From assembly GCF_009720655.1 (NCBI RefSeq), contig NZ_WNKS01000005.1, positions 62,001 to 126,000 of the forward strand: a DNA stretch of 64,000 nucleotides, written 5' to 3'. Positions 45,305 to 54,354 of this stretch are shown here, piece by piece; positions within the stretch are counted from its first letter, which is position 1; each line of letters begins with the position of its first letter. The notes under the pieces are model-generated. The model did no database searches, was not told where the DNA came from, and saw only the letters and a list, made by a program, of their open reading frames with translations. The stretch comes from Rhodoblastus acidophilus. GTDB lineage: Bacteria > Pseudomonadota > Alphaproteobacteria > Rhizobiales > Beijerinckiaceae. The translations under genes were made by a program, and so were the position numbers.

Positions 45305-45318
45305 AAAATCGATAGGAC

Positions 45319-46704
45319 TCACCCTCCGATCACGCTTGTGATCACCTGCCCGCCCCGGTTGATGGTCAACCGCCAAACATAGGGTCTTTGGCTCGCGGCC
45401 CGGTCGAGGTCGCGCGTCCCGGCGATCTTGGCGCCGTTCACGGTGAGAACAATGTCCCCCTTCTGGAAGCCGACGGTTGCGGCCGGCGTGTTGTCTTCGA
45501 CATTGACGACCGCCACCCCCTCCTTGGCGTTGGCGATCGAAAATTCCTCTGACGTCGCCGGCGAAATGTTCACCACGGTCGCCCCGGCGAACGGGGATTC
45601 GCCCTTGATCCTGATCTCGTCCCGCGCCGGCCGTTCAGGCGCGGGCGCCAGCGCCAGCGGCACAAGCAAACTCTTGCCGTCGCGGCGCACCGACAGCGAC
45701 GCCGTCCCGCCGATGGCCTTGGCCCCGAGCCGGTAGCCGACGCCGCCCGCATCGACCGCCTCCTGGCCATCGACCGCGACGATGACATCGCCCTGCTTCA
45801 GCCCGCCCTGGGCGGCGGGGCTATGGGGATCGACCTCGGTCACCAGCGCCCCGGAGGGCCGGTCCAACCCGAGGCTTTCCGCCAGATCCCGCGTCAAATT
45901 TTGCAGGCTGGCGCCGAGCCAAGGCCGCCGCACCTCCTTGCCGCCGTTCTTGGCCGCCGCCACCACGCTTTTCACCATATTGACGGGGATGGCGAAGCCG
46001 ATGCCGACGGAACTGCCGGTCTGCGAGAAAATCGCGGAATTGACGCCAACCAGCCGCCCGTTCAAATCCACCAGCGCGCCGCCGGAATTGCCGGGATTGA
46101 TGGCGGCGTCGGTCTGGATGAAGAACCCGTAGTCGCTGATGCCGACCTGGGTGCGCGCCAGCGCCGACACGATCCCCTGCGTCACCGTTTGTCCCACGCC
46201 AAAGGGATCGCCGATGGCGAGCGCGAGGTCGCCCACTTCGATGGCGTCGCTGTCGCCCATTTCGAGCACCGGAAAGTTTTTCTCGTCGCTCTTGATGCGC
46301 AGGATGGCGAGGTCCGAGCGCGGATCGCGCAGCACGATTTCGGCGGCGAATTCGCGGCGGTCGGCCAGCGCCACCTTGACGCTGGTCATGCCCTCGATGA
46401 CGTGATGGTTGGTGACGACGAGGCCTGAAGCGTCGACGATCACGCCGGACCCCAGGGATTGCGAGGTCTTGGCGCCGGGACGCTGGCCGCCGAAGAACCG
46501 CTGGAAGATGGGATCGTCGAAGATCGGGTTGCGCGGCTGGCGCTCGACGCGCTGCGCATAGACATTGACCACCGCCGGCGCGGCCTTCTTCACCACCGGC
46601 GACAGGCTCAGGCTGATTTCGGCCCGGCTCAGCGGAATTTTTTGCGCCTGCGCGGCAAGCGGCGCGGCCAGGACAAGAAAAGCGGCGAACAGCGTACGGA
46701 TCAT
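45319..46704 (-). CDS. degP: Do-like periplasmic serine protease
   Basis: A 461-residue HtrA-family protease. The signal peptide is MIRTLFAAFLVLAAPLAAQA. The trypsin-like domain has the full triad: His in VVTNHHVIEG, Asp in DPRSDLAILRI, Ser in NPGNSGGALVDLNG. Two PDZ domains follow (about 265-350, starting WLGASLQNLTRDLAESLGL, and about 370-455). It degrades or holds misfolded envelope proteins. The short second PDZ and moderate length make DegQ/DegS-like paralogues possible, so the symbol is a family-level choice. Convergent with the AT-rich gene, 14 bases between stops. Confidence 0.88.
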   Translation of the reverse strand: MIRTLFAAFLVLAAPLAAQAQKIPLSRAEISLSLSPVVKKAAPAVVNVYAQRVERQPRNPIFDDPIFQRFFGGQRPGAKTSQSLGSGVIVDASGLVVTNHHVIEGMTSVKVALADRREFAAEIVLRDPRSDLAILRIKSDEKNFPVLEMGDSDAIEVGDLALAIGDPFGVGQTVTQGIVSALARTQVGISDYGFFIQTDAAINPGNSGGALVDLNGRLVGVNSAIFSQTGSSVGIGFAIPVNMVKSVVAAAKNGGKEVRRPWLGASLQNLTRDLAESLGLDRPSGALVTEVDPHSPAAQGGLKQGDVIVAVDGQEAVDAGGVGYRLGAKAIGGTASLSVRRDGKSLLVPLALAPAPERPARDEIRIKGESPFAGATVVNISPATSEEFSIANAKEGVAVVNVEDNTPAATVGFQKGDIVLTVNGAKIAGTRDLDRAASQRPYVWRLTINRGGQVITSVIGG

Positions 46705-46783
46705 GCGAATCCCTTTCGTCACCGACGAATATAGGATTCGCAAAGCCCGTGAAAAAGGGCGCGCGACCTCTGGCCGCGCCGCC

Positions 46784-47194
46784 CTAGCCGCAGCGGCCCG
46801 CCGGAGCCCCGGACTCTTCCGCCTTGTCGAAGAAAAACCGCGACGAAATCGCGTCCACGCTGGCGACATGATCGGACACCAGCCGCGCCAGACGAAACCA
46901 GATGGCGTGGCGGCGCGCCGGAGCGTCGACGCGGGCGAATTCGTTTCGAAGCCGCCCCGCCTCTTCGAGCAGCGCGGCGTGCTGGCCGCGATGGCAATGC
47001 AGGATCGGCACGCCCGCCGCCTCCATCGCCGCCTCCTCGCGGACGAAATGGGCGGCGATTTCCGCGAGGATGGCGTCGAGATGCGCGGGCAGGTCGTCGT
47101 CGGCGATCTGCGGCGTGCGGGCGAACATGTGCTCCAGCGCGTAATGGTCGCGGTCCATCACGTCGACGCCGAGCGGGATTTTTGGCAGGTTCAT
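46784..47194 (-). CDS. Bacteriohemerythrin-like protein
   Basis: A 136-residue single-domain hemerythrin, an O2-binding di-iron four-helix bundle. The metal ligands can be followed: His in MDRDHYALEH, His and Glu in IAAHFVREEAAM, His residues in LHCHRGQHAALL, and the last pair in LVSDHVASVDAISSRFF (HxxxxD). The His in the helix-1 position and the HxxxxD motif are the family signature. It may store or sense oxygen. ATG at 47194; divergent from the exported protein gene that follows. Confidence 0.88.
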   Translation of the reverse strand: MNLPKIPLGVDVMDRDHYALEHMFARTPQIADDDLPAHLDAILAEIAAHFVREEAAMEAAGVPILHCHRGQHAALLEEAGRLRNEFARVDAPARRHAIWFRLARLVSDHVASVDAISSRFFFDKAEESGAPAGRCG

Positions 47195-47319
47195 CGGACT
47201 CTCCTCACGCTCGTCTCTAAGCGGCGACAGCGCCGAAAACGTTGCGCCAGCGCAACCCCCTTGCCATGACCGGCGCGCCCGGCGATCATCCGCGGACTTT
47301 CGCGCGTGGAAAAATTTCG

Positions 47320-47970
47320 ATGATTGCTCGCCTGATCCTGGGGCTTGGCCTCGCCTGCGCTGCGCCCGCCCTCGCCGCCGACGTGGTGAAGCCGCTAAAA
47401 ATCCCTGCGGGAAAAACTTTTGCGACGGTGCGTGGGACCATCAAGGGCGATGCGGGCGTCGATTACCGCATCGCCGCCGCGCAGGGACAGACCCTGCACC
47501 TGCTGTTCAAGCCGTCGAACCGCTCCTGTTATTTCAATGTCTACGCCCCCGGCGCCGATGCGGCGGCGCACATCGGCTCGAGCGCCGGCAACGAGTTCGG
47601 CCAAAACCCCACGCAGGCAGGGGTCTATCGCGCGCAAGTCTATCTGATGCGCAACGCCGCCCGCCGCCACGAGACCTGCCGCTACAGCCTGTCGGTCGAA
47701 CTTTCGGGCGGCGACGACCAGGCGGCGCAAGAGGCCTGCCGGTCCAACGCCGCAACCATGTATGGCGTCAAGCCCAAGGCGATCACGCTTGGCGGCCTCG
47801 TCCGGACGGCGGAGGGCGCCTCGATCGACGCCAAGGCCGACAAGGGGGCGGAGGGGGTCAAGGACCTGCGCTGCCTGTTCAAGCCGGACGGCGGCTTCGA
47901 CCACATCATGGCGATGACCTCGGACGAGAAACCCCGGCAGCCCTGGAGCCGTCCGGGGCCCCGGCGTTGA
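47320..47970 (+). CDS. Exported protein with lysozyme-inhibitor-like domain
   Basis: A 216-residue protein with a signal peptide (LILGLGLACAAPALA, cleaved about residue 20). Residues about 30-135 show VRGTIKGDAGVDYRIAAAQG, LFKPSNRSCYFNVYAPG, and RAQVYLMRNAARRHETCRYS, a pattern like the PliI/PliG periplasmic inhibitors of animal-type lysozymes (notably VYLMRNAARR and the beta-sandwich strands). A second part (140-205) has two more cysteines and no recognised domain. The inhibitor assignment is moderate and needs a profile search. Ends just before the D-lactate dehydrogenase gene on the other strand, with a one-base gap. Confidence 0.5.
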   Translation: MIARLILGLGLACAAPALAADVVKPLKIPAGKTFATVRGTIKGDAGVDYRIAAAQGQTLHLLFKPSNRSCYFNVYAPGADAAAHIGSSAGNEFGQNPTQAGVYRAQVYLMRNAARRHETCRYSLSVELSGGDDQAAQEACRSNAATMYGVKPKAITLGGLVRTAEGASIDAKADKGAEGVKDLRCLFKPDGGFDHIMAMTSDEKPRQPWSRPGPRR

Positions 47971-47971
47971 G

Positions 47972-50773
47972 TCATCGCGACGCCTCGTCGACCAGATGCA
48001 GGATCGAGCGGTAGCGCCGCCCGGAATGCGAGGACAGCCCGATCTCGCAGGTGCGGTTGGTGGAATAGCCCTCGGCGCAGTCGTCCGGCAGCGCCTCGGA
48101 CAGATGGCGCAGGGCGTGGTCGTTGAGCTCGGGCGTATAAAAACCCTTGTCGCCGGCGAAACCGCAGCAGGTCACACCGGGCGGGGCGATCACCGCCTCC
48201 GCGCACATCCCGGCCAGCTCCATCAGCGCCGGGGCGAGCCCCGCTTTTCGCAAGGTGCAGGTGGCGTGCACGGCGATGGGGTCTTTGGCCTTGCTCAGGG
48301 TCAGGCGCGGCGCCACTTTTTCACGCAGGAACTGCAAAAGGTCCATCGCCTGGAAGCGCGGCCCCGAAAACGCTTTTATGCGCGACGCACAGGGCGATGC
48401 GTCGAAGATCACGGGGATCGGGTCCGCCGAGCCCAAACGTTCGACCAGTTCGCGCGCCTTGAGATCGGCGGCGTCGGGAAACCCCTTGGTGTCGAACAGC
48501 TGGCCGCAGCACAAATCCTCGATCCCCTCGGGCGTGACCAACCGGAATCCGGCGCGACCAAACACGCGCGCCGCCACGACCGCCAGCGGCTCGCTGTTGT
48601 CTTCGCTCGCCGGCCCCATCATCCGGCTGGAGCAGCTTTCGAAGAAAATCACGGGCGCCCCATCGGCCGGCGTCGGCGCGGGCGCGGGCGTGGCGAGCGC
48701 CGGGCGCGGCATGGCCCGCGACCATCGGGGCGTCCCCAAAACCTTGTTGGCGACGCTTGAAACCGTCGCCATCACGGTCGTCCCGACGACGCCTTCCGCC
48801 GCCACGCCCAGCGCCAGGCCGGCGCGCCCCGCCTTGGTCACCGCGCCGAAATTGCGCGCCACCGTGTAGGCCGCCAATTTTGCCACGGACCCGCGCCGTT
48901 GCGCGCGCAGGCTGCGGGTGTAGCGGCCGACGTCGATCTCCAGCGGGCAGACCGTCGAGCACAGCGAACAGGCCGCGCAGGTGGTGTCGCCGAAATAGAG
49001 ATAGTCTTTCTCCATCGCCGCCAGTTCCGGCGCGCCAGGCGCGTCGCAGCGCAGCCGCCGGATTTCGCGCGAGGAGGCGATGCGCTGGCGCGGCGATAGG
49101 GTCAGGCCCTTGGAGGGGCATTGCGGTTCACAAAAACCGCATTCGATGCAGGCGTCGATGAGAGGCGTCACCGCCGGCATCGGTTTCAAATTTTTGAGAT
49201 GCACTTCGGCGTCATCGTTGAGCACGACGCCCGGATTGAACAGGTTTTGGGGGTCGAGAAGTTTCTTGACCCGGCGCATCACGTCGGTCGCCGCCTTGCC
49301 CCATTCGCGCTCGACAAACGGCGCCATGTTGCGGCCCGTGCCGTGCTCGGCCTTGAGCGAGCCGTCGTATTTGCCGACCACCAGCTCGGCCACCGCCTCC
49401 ATGAAACCGGCGTAACGCTTGATTTCGTCGGGCGACTCAAAGCCCTGGGCAAAGACGAAGTGCAGATTGCCTTCCAGCGCATGGCCAAAAATGATGGCTT
49501 CGGTATAGCCATGGGCGTTCATCAGCGCGCGCAGATCCATGGTCGCCTCGGCGAGCCGCTCCACCGGAAAGGCCACGTCCTCGATGATGACGGTGGTCCC
49601 CGCCGGGCGCTTGCCGCCCACCGCCGGGAACGTGCCTTTTCGCATGTCCCAGTAGCGCGCGGTTTCTTGCGGGTCATGGCTGAACGCCACGCCATTGAGC
49701 GTGCTGGCGGCGTCGATGGCTTCGAGGATCACGGCGATGCGCCTGCCGAGGTCCTCCGCGTCAGGCGCGCGCGCCTCGATCAGCAGGGCGCTGGCGTCGG
49801 GACCAAGGGTGTCCACATCGACCGGCATGCCTTTCTTCGTCTTGACGCTTTCGAGCGAAGCGCGATCCAAAAGCTCCACCGCCTCGACCGGCGTGCTTTT
49901 GAGCGCGGTCACGGCGCGACAGGCTTTTTCCAGATCGGCGAACAAGACAAAGGCGGACGCCTTGTCGGCATATTCGGGCACGGTGCGATAATCGACGCGA
50001 GAGAGAAAGCCGAGCGTGCCCTCGGAGCCGATCATCAGATGGGTGAGTATGTCCAACGGATCGGAAAAATCGATCAGGGCGTTGATCGCATAGCCGGTCG
50101 TGTTCTTGCGCCGGTATTTTTCGGCGATGCGCGCGGAAAGCTTTTGGTCGGCGCGAATGTCAGCCGAAACAGCGGCGAGACCATCAAGGAGAGCTTTGTG
50201 GCTGTCGCGGAAGCGCGCGACGCTTTTGGGATCGGCGGTGTCGAGCACGGCGCCGTCGGCGAGGACCAGCCGCATCGACGCCAGCGTGTGGTAAGAATTC
50301 TGGCCCACGCCGCAGCACATGCCGGAGGCATTGTTGGCGGCGATGCCGCCGATCTTGGCCGTGGCGATGGAGGCGGGATCGGGGCCGATCTTTCGCTTGA
50401 ACGGCAGCAGGCGGCGGTTGGCCTCGCCGCCGACGATCGCCGGCCCGAGCCGCGCGACCTGCGCCTCGTCGTCATAGGCGAAACCGCCAAATCCCTCGCC
50501 GAGCACAATCAAAACGCTGTCGGTCACCGCCTGTCCCGACAAAGAGGTGCCGGCGGCGCGAAAGGTGACAGGCGCCCCCTGCCCCCGGCACAGCGCGACC
50601 AATCCCAAAACCTCGGCTTCGCTTTCCGCGACCACGACGATTTTGGGCGTCAATCGGTAAAAACTGGCGTCGGTCCCATAGGCCAGCGTGCGCAGCGGAT
50701 CGGTGTAGATGCGCTCGGACGGGACGAAACTGGCGAAGGATTGGGTCAGGGCGGCGTAATCGACCTGCGGCAT
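47972..50773 (-). CDS. dld: FAD-linked Fe-S D-lactate dehydrogenase (Dld-II type)
   Basis: A 933-residue membrane-associated dehydrogenase. The N-terminal PCMH-type FAD domain holds PVTFRAAGTSLSGQAVTD and GPDPASIATAKIGGIAANNA, the FAD-C domain ends with GTGRNMAPFVE and LLDPQNLFNPGVVL, then two 4Fe-4S clusters (CIECGFCEPQCP and CAACSLCSTVCP) and C-terminal CCG domains (DLCCGQLFDTKG, TCCGFAGDKGF). This is the layout of the Shewanella Dld-II enzyme that oxidises D-lactate to pyruvate and passes electrons to quinone. It lies after lldP on the same strand, 131 bases apart, in a lactate-use locus. ATG at 50773; nothing supports the longer open frame upstream. Confidence 0.9.
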   Translation of the reverse strand: MPQVDYAALTQSFASFVPSERIYTDPLRTLAYGTDASFYRLTPKIVVVAESEAEVLGLVALCRGQGAPVTFRAAGTSLSGQAVTDSVLIVLGEGFGGFAYDDEAQVARLGPAIVGGEANRRLLPFKRKIGPDPASIATAKIGGIAANNASGMCCGVGQNSYHTLASMRLVLADGAVLDTADPKSVARFRDSHKALLDGLAAVSADIRADQKLSARIAEKYRRKNTTGYAINALIDFSDPLDILTHLMIGSEGTLGFLSRVDYRTVPEYADKASAFVLFADLEKACRAVTALKSTPVEAVELLDRASLESVKTKKGMPVDVDTLGPDASALLIEARAPDAEDLGRRIAVILEAIDAASTLNGVAFSHDPQETARYWDMRKGTFPAVGGKRPAGTTVIIEDVAFPVERLAEATMDLRALMNAHGYTEAIIFGHALEGNLHFVFAQGFESPDEIKRYAGFMEAVAELVVGKYDGSLKAEHGTGRNMAPFVEREWGKAATDVMRRVKKLLDPQNLFNPGVVLNDDAEVHLKNLKPMPAVTPLIDACIECGFCEPQCPSKGLTLSPRQRIASSREIRRLRCDAPGAPELAAMEKDYLYFGDTTCAACSLCSTVCPLEIDVGRYTRSLRAQRRGSVAKLAAYTVARNFGAVTKAGRAGLALGVAAEGVVGTTVMATVSSVANKVLGTPRWSRAMPRPALATPAPAPTPADGAPVIFFESCSSRMMGPASEDNSEPLAVVAARVFGRAGFRLVTPEGIEDLCCGQLFDTKGFPDAADLKARELVERLGSADPIPVIFDASPCASRIKAFSGPRFQAMDLLQFLREKVAPRLTLSKAKDPIAVHATCTLRKAGLAPALMELAGMCAEAVIAPPGVTCCGFAGDKGFYTPELNDHALRHLSEALPDDCAEGYSTNRTCEIGLSSHSGRRYRSILHLVDEASR

Positions 50774-50810
50774 GGCCGCGACTCCTGGAATCTGGCTCTG
50801 AACAGAATAA

Positions 50811-50871
50811 CCCTCATGCTGAGGAGGCTCCCGCAGGGAGCCGTCTCGAAGCACGAGGGCGGTCCACGGAT
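50811..50871. repeat. Palindromic repeat, copy B
   Basis: ccctcatgctgaggag followed by a CTCCC-gca-GGGAG hairpin, CCGTCTCGAAG and CGAGGGCGGTCC; same layout and orientation as the copy at 40703-40760. It lies in the gap between lldP and dld and could set their relative expression. Confidence 0.8.
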
Positions 50872-50904
50872 GAGCGGAGGGGAAAGCCCCCTCCGCCATT
50901 CCGC

Positions 50905-52527
50905 TTATTTCACCACCGGGATCACCCAGGGGAACACATATTGTTGCAGGACCACCAGCACGCTGAGGAACAGGGTCAGGATGATCGAGTGGCTGAAGGT
51001 GCGTTGGAACACCAGGCCTTCCTTGTTGACCAGCCCGGTCACGGTGCAGCCGGTGACGATGTTTTGCGGCGACACCATCTTGCCCATCACGCCGCCGGAC
51101 GAGTTCGTCGCGGCGAACAGCACCGGGTTGAGGTCGAGCTGCCTTGCGGCGACCACCTGCAAGTTGCCGAACAAGGCGTTGCCGGAGGTATCGGAGCCCG
51201 ACAGCATCACCGCCACCCAGCCCAGGAAGGGCGACAGCAGCACGAAGAACCATCCCGTCGAGGCCACGCCATGGCCGAGCGTATAGGCCATACCCGAATA
51301 GTTCATCAGATAGGCGAGGCCGATGATGAAGGTGACGGTGATGACCGCCACCCAGCTCTGTTTCGCCGTCGTGCCGATGCAGCGGAAGAAATCCGCGGGC
51401 GACAGGCGAACGATCAGCGCGGTGATGAGGGTCGCCAGCAGAATGGCCGTGCCGGTGCCGAGCGGCTGGAAGGTCCACACGGCGGCGTAGGGCTTGGCGT
51501 TGTAGAGCGTGATCGAGATCAGATTGTGCAGACCGGGCCATTCGACCTTGTTCTGGCCCACGGCGGCGACGCCGAAATGCGTCCAGGCGATCACGAGTCC
51601 CGAGACGATCAGCCAGGGCAGCCAGCCCTGCCACAGCGGCACGCCCGGCGCCGTGTCGGCGCGGCTTTCGGCATCGAAAACTTCGCGGGAAATGGCGAAT
51701 TCCGGATCGGGCCTGGGCTTCCACACCATCAGGAACAGCAGCGTGCCGCCGAGCGAACCGAGCGAGGCCAGCACGTCGGTGAGCGCATAGTCGAGCCAGT
51801 TGGACGCGGCGAATTGCGAGAAGGCGAACGTGCCGCCGGAAACCAGCAGCACCGGCCAGAGCGCCTTGATCGAGCGCCAGCCGCCGTAAACCGCCATGAC
51901 ATAGAAGGGCAGGATCAGCGCGAGAACGGGAAGCTGGCGGCCGATCATGGCGCCGAGCGCCGGCGCCGGAAGCCCGGTCACCGCGCCCAGCACGGTCACG
52001 GGAACGCCAAGCGCGCCGAACGCCACCGGCGCCGTGTTGAAAATCAGCACGAAAACCAAGGCTTCGAGCGGCGGGAAGCCGCACAGGATCAACAGCGAGG
52101 AGGTGATGGCGACGGGGGTGCCGAAGCCGGCCACGCCTTCGAGCAGCGCGCCGAAACAGAAGCCGATCACCACCAGCACGATGCGGCGGTCGTTCGGCAA
52201 ATGCTCGATCACCCAGGCGCGAAACGCGTCGAAGCGCCCCGACTTGACGGCGACATTGTAGAGCAGCAGCGCATTGATCACGATCCACATCACCGGCCAC
52301 AGCGCGAACACGGCGCCGTTGAGCACGGAATTGACCGCGAGATTGGTCGGCACCTTCCAGACGTAAATGGCGAGCGCGAGCCCGGCGATCAGGCCGAGGC
52401 CCGCCGCCTGCCAGGCGGGGCGGCGCAGGACGCCGAGCATGATGAGCACCACGACGACCGGTATGATCGCGGCGGCGAAGGACAGCGCGAGGCTGTCCCC
52501 CAAGGGCGTAAGCAGTTGTGCGAACAT
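50905..52527 (-). CDS. lldP: L-lactate permease
   Basis: A 540-residue lactate/glycolate:proton symporter with about 12-14 helices. Family marks are GFCFGALLEGVAGFGTPVAI, LCGFPPLEALVFVLIFNTAPV, the SGSDTSGNALFGNLQ segment and AATNSSGGVMGKMVSPQNI, all characteristic of the LctP/LldP family. ATG at 52527 has a strong ribosome binding site GGGGAGGAAAC. A candidate operator dyad lies 55 bases upstream (52582-52600), and lldR is divergent. Imports lactate for Dld and LutABC. Confidence 0.96.
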   Translation of the reverse strand: MFAQLLTPLGDSLALSFAAAIIPVVVVLIMLGVLRRPAWQAAGLGLIAGLALAIYVWKVPTNLAVNSVLNGAVFALWPVMWIVINALLLYNVAVKSGRFDAFRAWVIEHLPNDRRIVLVVIGFCFGALLEGVAGFGTPVAITSSLLILCGFPPLEALVFVLIFNTAPVAFGALGVPVTVLGAVTGLPAPALGAMIGRQLPVLALILPFYVMAVYGGWRSIKALWPVLLVSGGTFAFSQFAASNWLDYALTDVLASLGSLGGTLLFLMVWKPRPDPEFAISREVFDAESRADTAPGVPLWQGWLPWLIVSGLVIAWTHFGVAAVGQNKVEWPGLHNLISITLYNAKPYAAVWTFQPLGTGTAILLATLITALIVRLSPADFFRCIGTTAKQSWVAVITVTFIIGLAYLMNYSGMAYTLGHGVASTGWFFVLLSPFLGWVAVMLSGSDTSGNALFGNLQVVAARQLDLNPVLFAATNSSGGVMGKMVSPQNIVTGCTVTGLVNKEGLVFQRTFSHSIILTLFLSVLVVLQQYVFPWVIPVVK

Positions 52528-52581
52528 GTTTCCTCCCCGGAACGGAGCGCCAGCTTGCGAGTTGTTGACCACACGCATAGC

Positions 52582-52600
52582 TGGTATGTTAAATTTACCA
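52582..52600. promoter_or_regulatory. Candidate LldR operator, site 1
   Basis: TGGTATGTTAAATTTACCA: arms TGGTA and TACCA around nine bases, between the divergent lldP and lldR starts. Same 19-base length and ends as the site at 53468-53486. FadR-subfamily regulators bind sites with GT ... AC half sites. Confidence 0.6.
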
Positions 52601-52695
52601 CCCTCGCATATTGGATCGATTACGGTTTGGCAATAGTTCCTTGGACCGATCTTTTGCGCGGTGCTAGGATAAGGTCCGACTCTCCTTCTCGCTGC

Positions 52696-53463
52696 ATGAC
52701 CATGGACCCCGTCAGAAACCTGAAACTCTCAGACGCCATCGCCGACCACCTCGAGCAATTGATCCTCGAAGGCGCGCTGCGGCCGGGCGAACGGCTGGCG
52801 GCCGAGCGTGAACTGGCGGAAAAGCTCGAAGTCTCGCGCCCCTCGCTGCGCGAAGCCCTGGAGAAGCTGCAAAGGCGGGGGCTGATCGAGACCAATCGCA
52901 GCGGCACATGCGTCACCCAGTTCATGGCGCCGCTCACCGAACCACTCGCGGCGATGATGCAGGCCAATGACCAGGCCCTGCTCGACTATCTCGAATATCG
53001 CGGCCTCGTCGAAGGCGAGGCCGCGCGCCTCGCCGCGCTGCGCGCCACCGAGCCGGAGCGCGAGGCGCTAAAAGCCTGCCTCGACAAGATGCGCGAAGCC
53101 CACGTCAAGGACGACCCCAGCGACGAGGCCGAGGCTGACGCAGATTTGCACATGCTGATCTACGAGGGCTCTCACAATCTCGTTATGCTGCACATCATGC
53201 GCGCCTTCGCCGACATGCTGCGCCACGGCGTCTTCTACAACCGTCACCAGCTCTATACCCATCCGGGCGCCCGCGAAGACCTGCTGGCGCAGCACGTCGC
53301 CATCGGCGAAGCCGTGCTGGCCCGCGACCCCGAGCGCGCGAAGGAGGCCGCGTCGCGGCACATGGAATCGACGGCGGCGACCCTGCGCGCCATCCGCGAG
53401 GAGCAGACCCGCGTCGCCCGGGCATTGCGCCGCATGGGCCGTTCGGAATTCGTGGCGCCGTAA
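52696..53463 (+). CDS. lldR: GntR/FadR-family lactate regulator
   Basis: A 255-residue regulator. The N-terminal winged helix carries LSDAIADHLEQLILEGALRPG, GERLAAERELAEKLEVSRPSL and LREALEKLQRRGLIETNRSGTCV (all of the GntR type), followed by an FCD ligand domain about 95-225 with metal-binding-type residues (DADLHMLIYEGSHN, HVAIGEAVLARD and HMESTAATLR). ATG at 52696 or 52702. Placement between lldP-dld and lutABC, with matching dyads on both sides, makes it the likely lactate-responsive regulator of all these genes. Confidence 0.88.
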   Translation: MTMDPVRNLKLSDAIADHLEQLILEGALRPGERLAAERELAEKLEVSRPSLREALEKLQRRGLIETNRSGTCVTQFMAPLTEPLAAMMQANDQALLDYLEYRGLVEGEAARLAALRATEPEREALKACLDKMREAHVKDDPSDEAEADADLHMLIYEGSHNLVMLHIMRAFADMLRHGVFYNRHQLYTHPGAREDLLAQHVAIGEAVLARDPERAKEAASRHMESTAATLRAIREEQTRVARALRRMGRSEFVAP

Positions 53464-53467
53464 TGTC

Positions 53468-53486
53468 TGGTCATTTTAATTGACCA
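53468..53486. promoter_or_regulatory. Candidate LldR operator, site 2
   Basis: TGGTCATTTTAATTGACCA: perfect 6-bp arms around ttttaat, five bases after the lldR stop and 88 bases before the lutA start. Shares the frame TGGTNNNTTNAATTNACCA with site 1. Confidence 0.65.
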
Positions 53487-53574
53487 CTGTCGCCTCTTGC
53501 GCTTAGAATGTAAAAAAGCGGCCGAACGCGCGTTGTTCTTTATTTTTCACGCGCGACAACAACAGGCGACAAAA

Positions 53575-54354
53575 ATGACAAATACGGGAGGGGCGCGGCA
53601 AGCCGCGCCAAAGGTGGGTCTGTTCGCGACCTGCCTTGTCGACATGCTCAGGCCGAACATCGGTTTTTCCGCACTGGAGCTTTTGCGCGCCGCCGGCTGC
53701 GACGTGCAGATTCCTAGGGCGCAAACCTGTTGCGGCCAGCCCGCCTACAACAGCGGCGACGACGGCAATGCGCGCAAGCTGGCGCGGCAGGTGATCGAAG
53801 TTTTCGAAAATTTCGATTATCTGGTGGCGCCCTCCGGCTCCTGCGCTTCGATGATCCGCACCTATCCCGAGCTTTTCAAGGACGATCCCGCCCTGTCTCT
53901 TCGCGCCCGCACACTCGCGGAGAAGACGTTCGAACTGCTCAGCTTCCTCGTCGACGTGCGCGGCTTCAGGCCCGCAAACGTTTCCTGCAAGGCGAGCGCG
54001 ACCTACCACGACACCTGCTCCGGCCTGCGCGGGCTCGGCATAAAAACCCAGCCGCGGGCGCTGCTCGCCGCCGTCCAGGGCCTGGAGATGCGCCCGCTGG
54101 AGGGCGACGAGACCTGCTGCGGCTTCGGCGGCACGTTTTGCATCAAATATTCGGAAATCTCCGACGCCATCGTCGCGGAAAAGGCGGCCAACATCCAGGC
54201 GACCGGCGCCGACCTGCTGCTCGGCGGCGATCTCGGCTGCCTGCTCAATATGGCGGGAAAACTCCGCCGCGCCGGCGCGACGACCCGCGTCTTCCACGCC
54301 GCCGAATTGTTGGCGGGCCGCGCGCTCCACGCCATCGGCGAGGAAAAGCCATGA
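53575..54354 (+). CDS. lutA: L-lactate utilisation protein LutA (LldE)
   Basis: A 259-residue protein with two CCG domains, the Fe-S subunit of the LutABC L-lactate oxidation complex. Conserved parts are VGLFATCLVDMLRPN, RAQTCCGQPAYNSGD, SYSAPSGSCA-like VAPSGSCASMIRTYP, and TCCGFGGTFCIKYSEIS. All CCG cysteines are present. ATG at 53575 gives the family length. It overlaps lutB by four bases. Site 2 of the proposed LldR operator is upstream. Confidence 0.94.
   Translation: MTNTGGARQAAPKVGLFATCLVDMLRPNIGFSALELLRAAGCDVQIPRAQTCCGQPAYNSGDDGNARKLARQVIEVFENFDYLVAPSGSCASMIRTYPELFKDDPALSLRARTLAEKTFELLSFLVDVRGFRPANVSCKASATYHDTCSGLRGLGIKTQPRALLAAVQGLEMRPLEGDETCCGFGGTFCIKYSEISDAIVAEKAANIQATGADLLLGGDLGCLLNMAGKLRRAGATTRVFHAAELLAGRALHAIGEEKP

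Noticed and set aside
50774-52300. Upstream in-frame extension of dld across lldP
   Set aside because: The extension is read out of frame through lldP, a clear transporter gene; Dld is complete from ATG at 50773.
50941-52695. Upstream extension of lldR antisense to lldP
   Set aside because: The regulator is complete from 52696 or 52702 and the added part is only the reverse of lldP.
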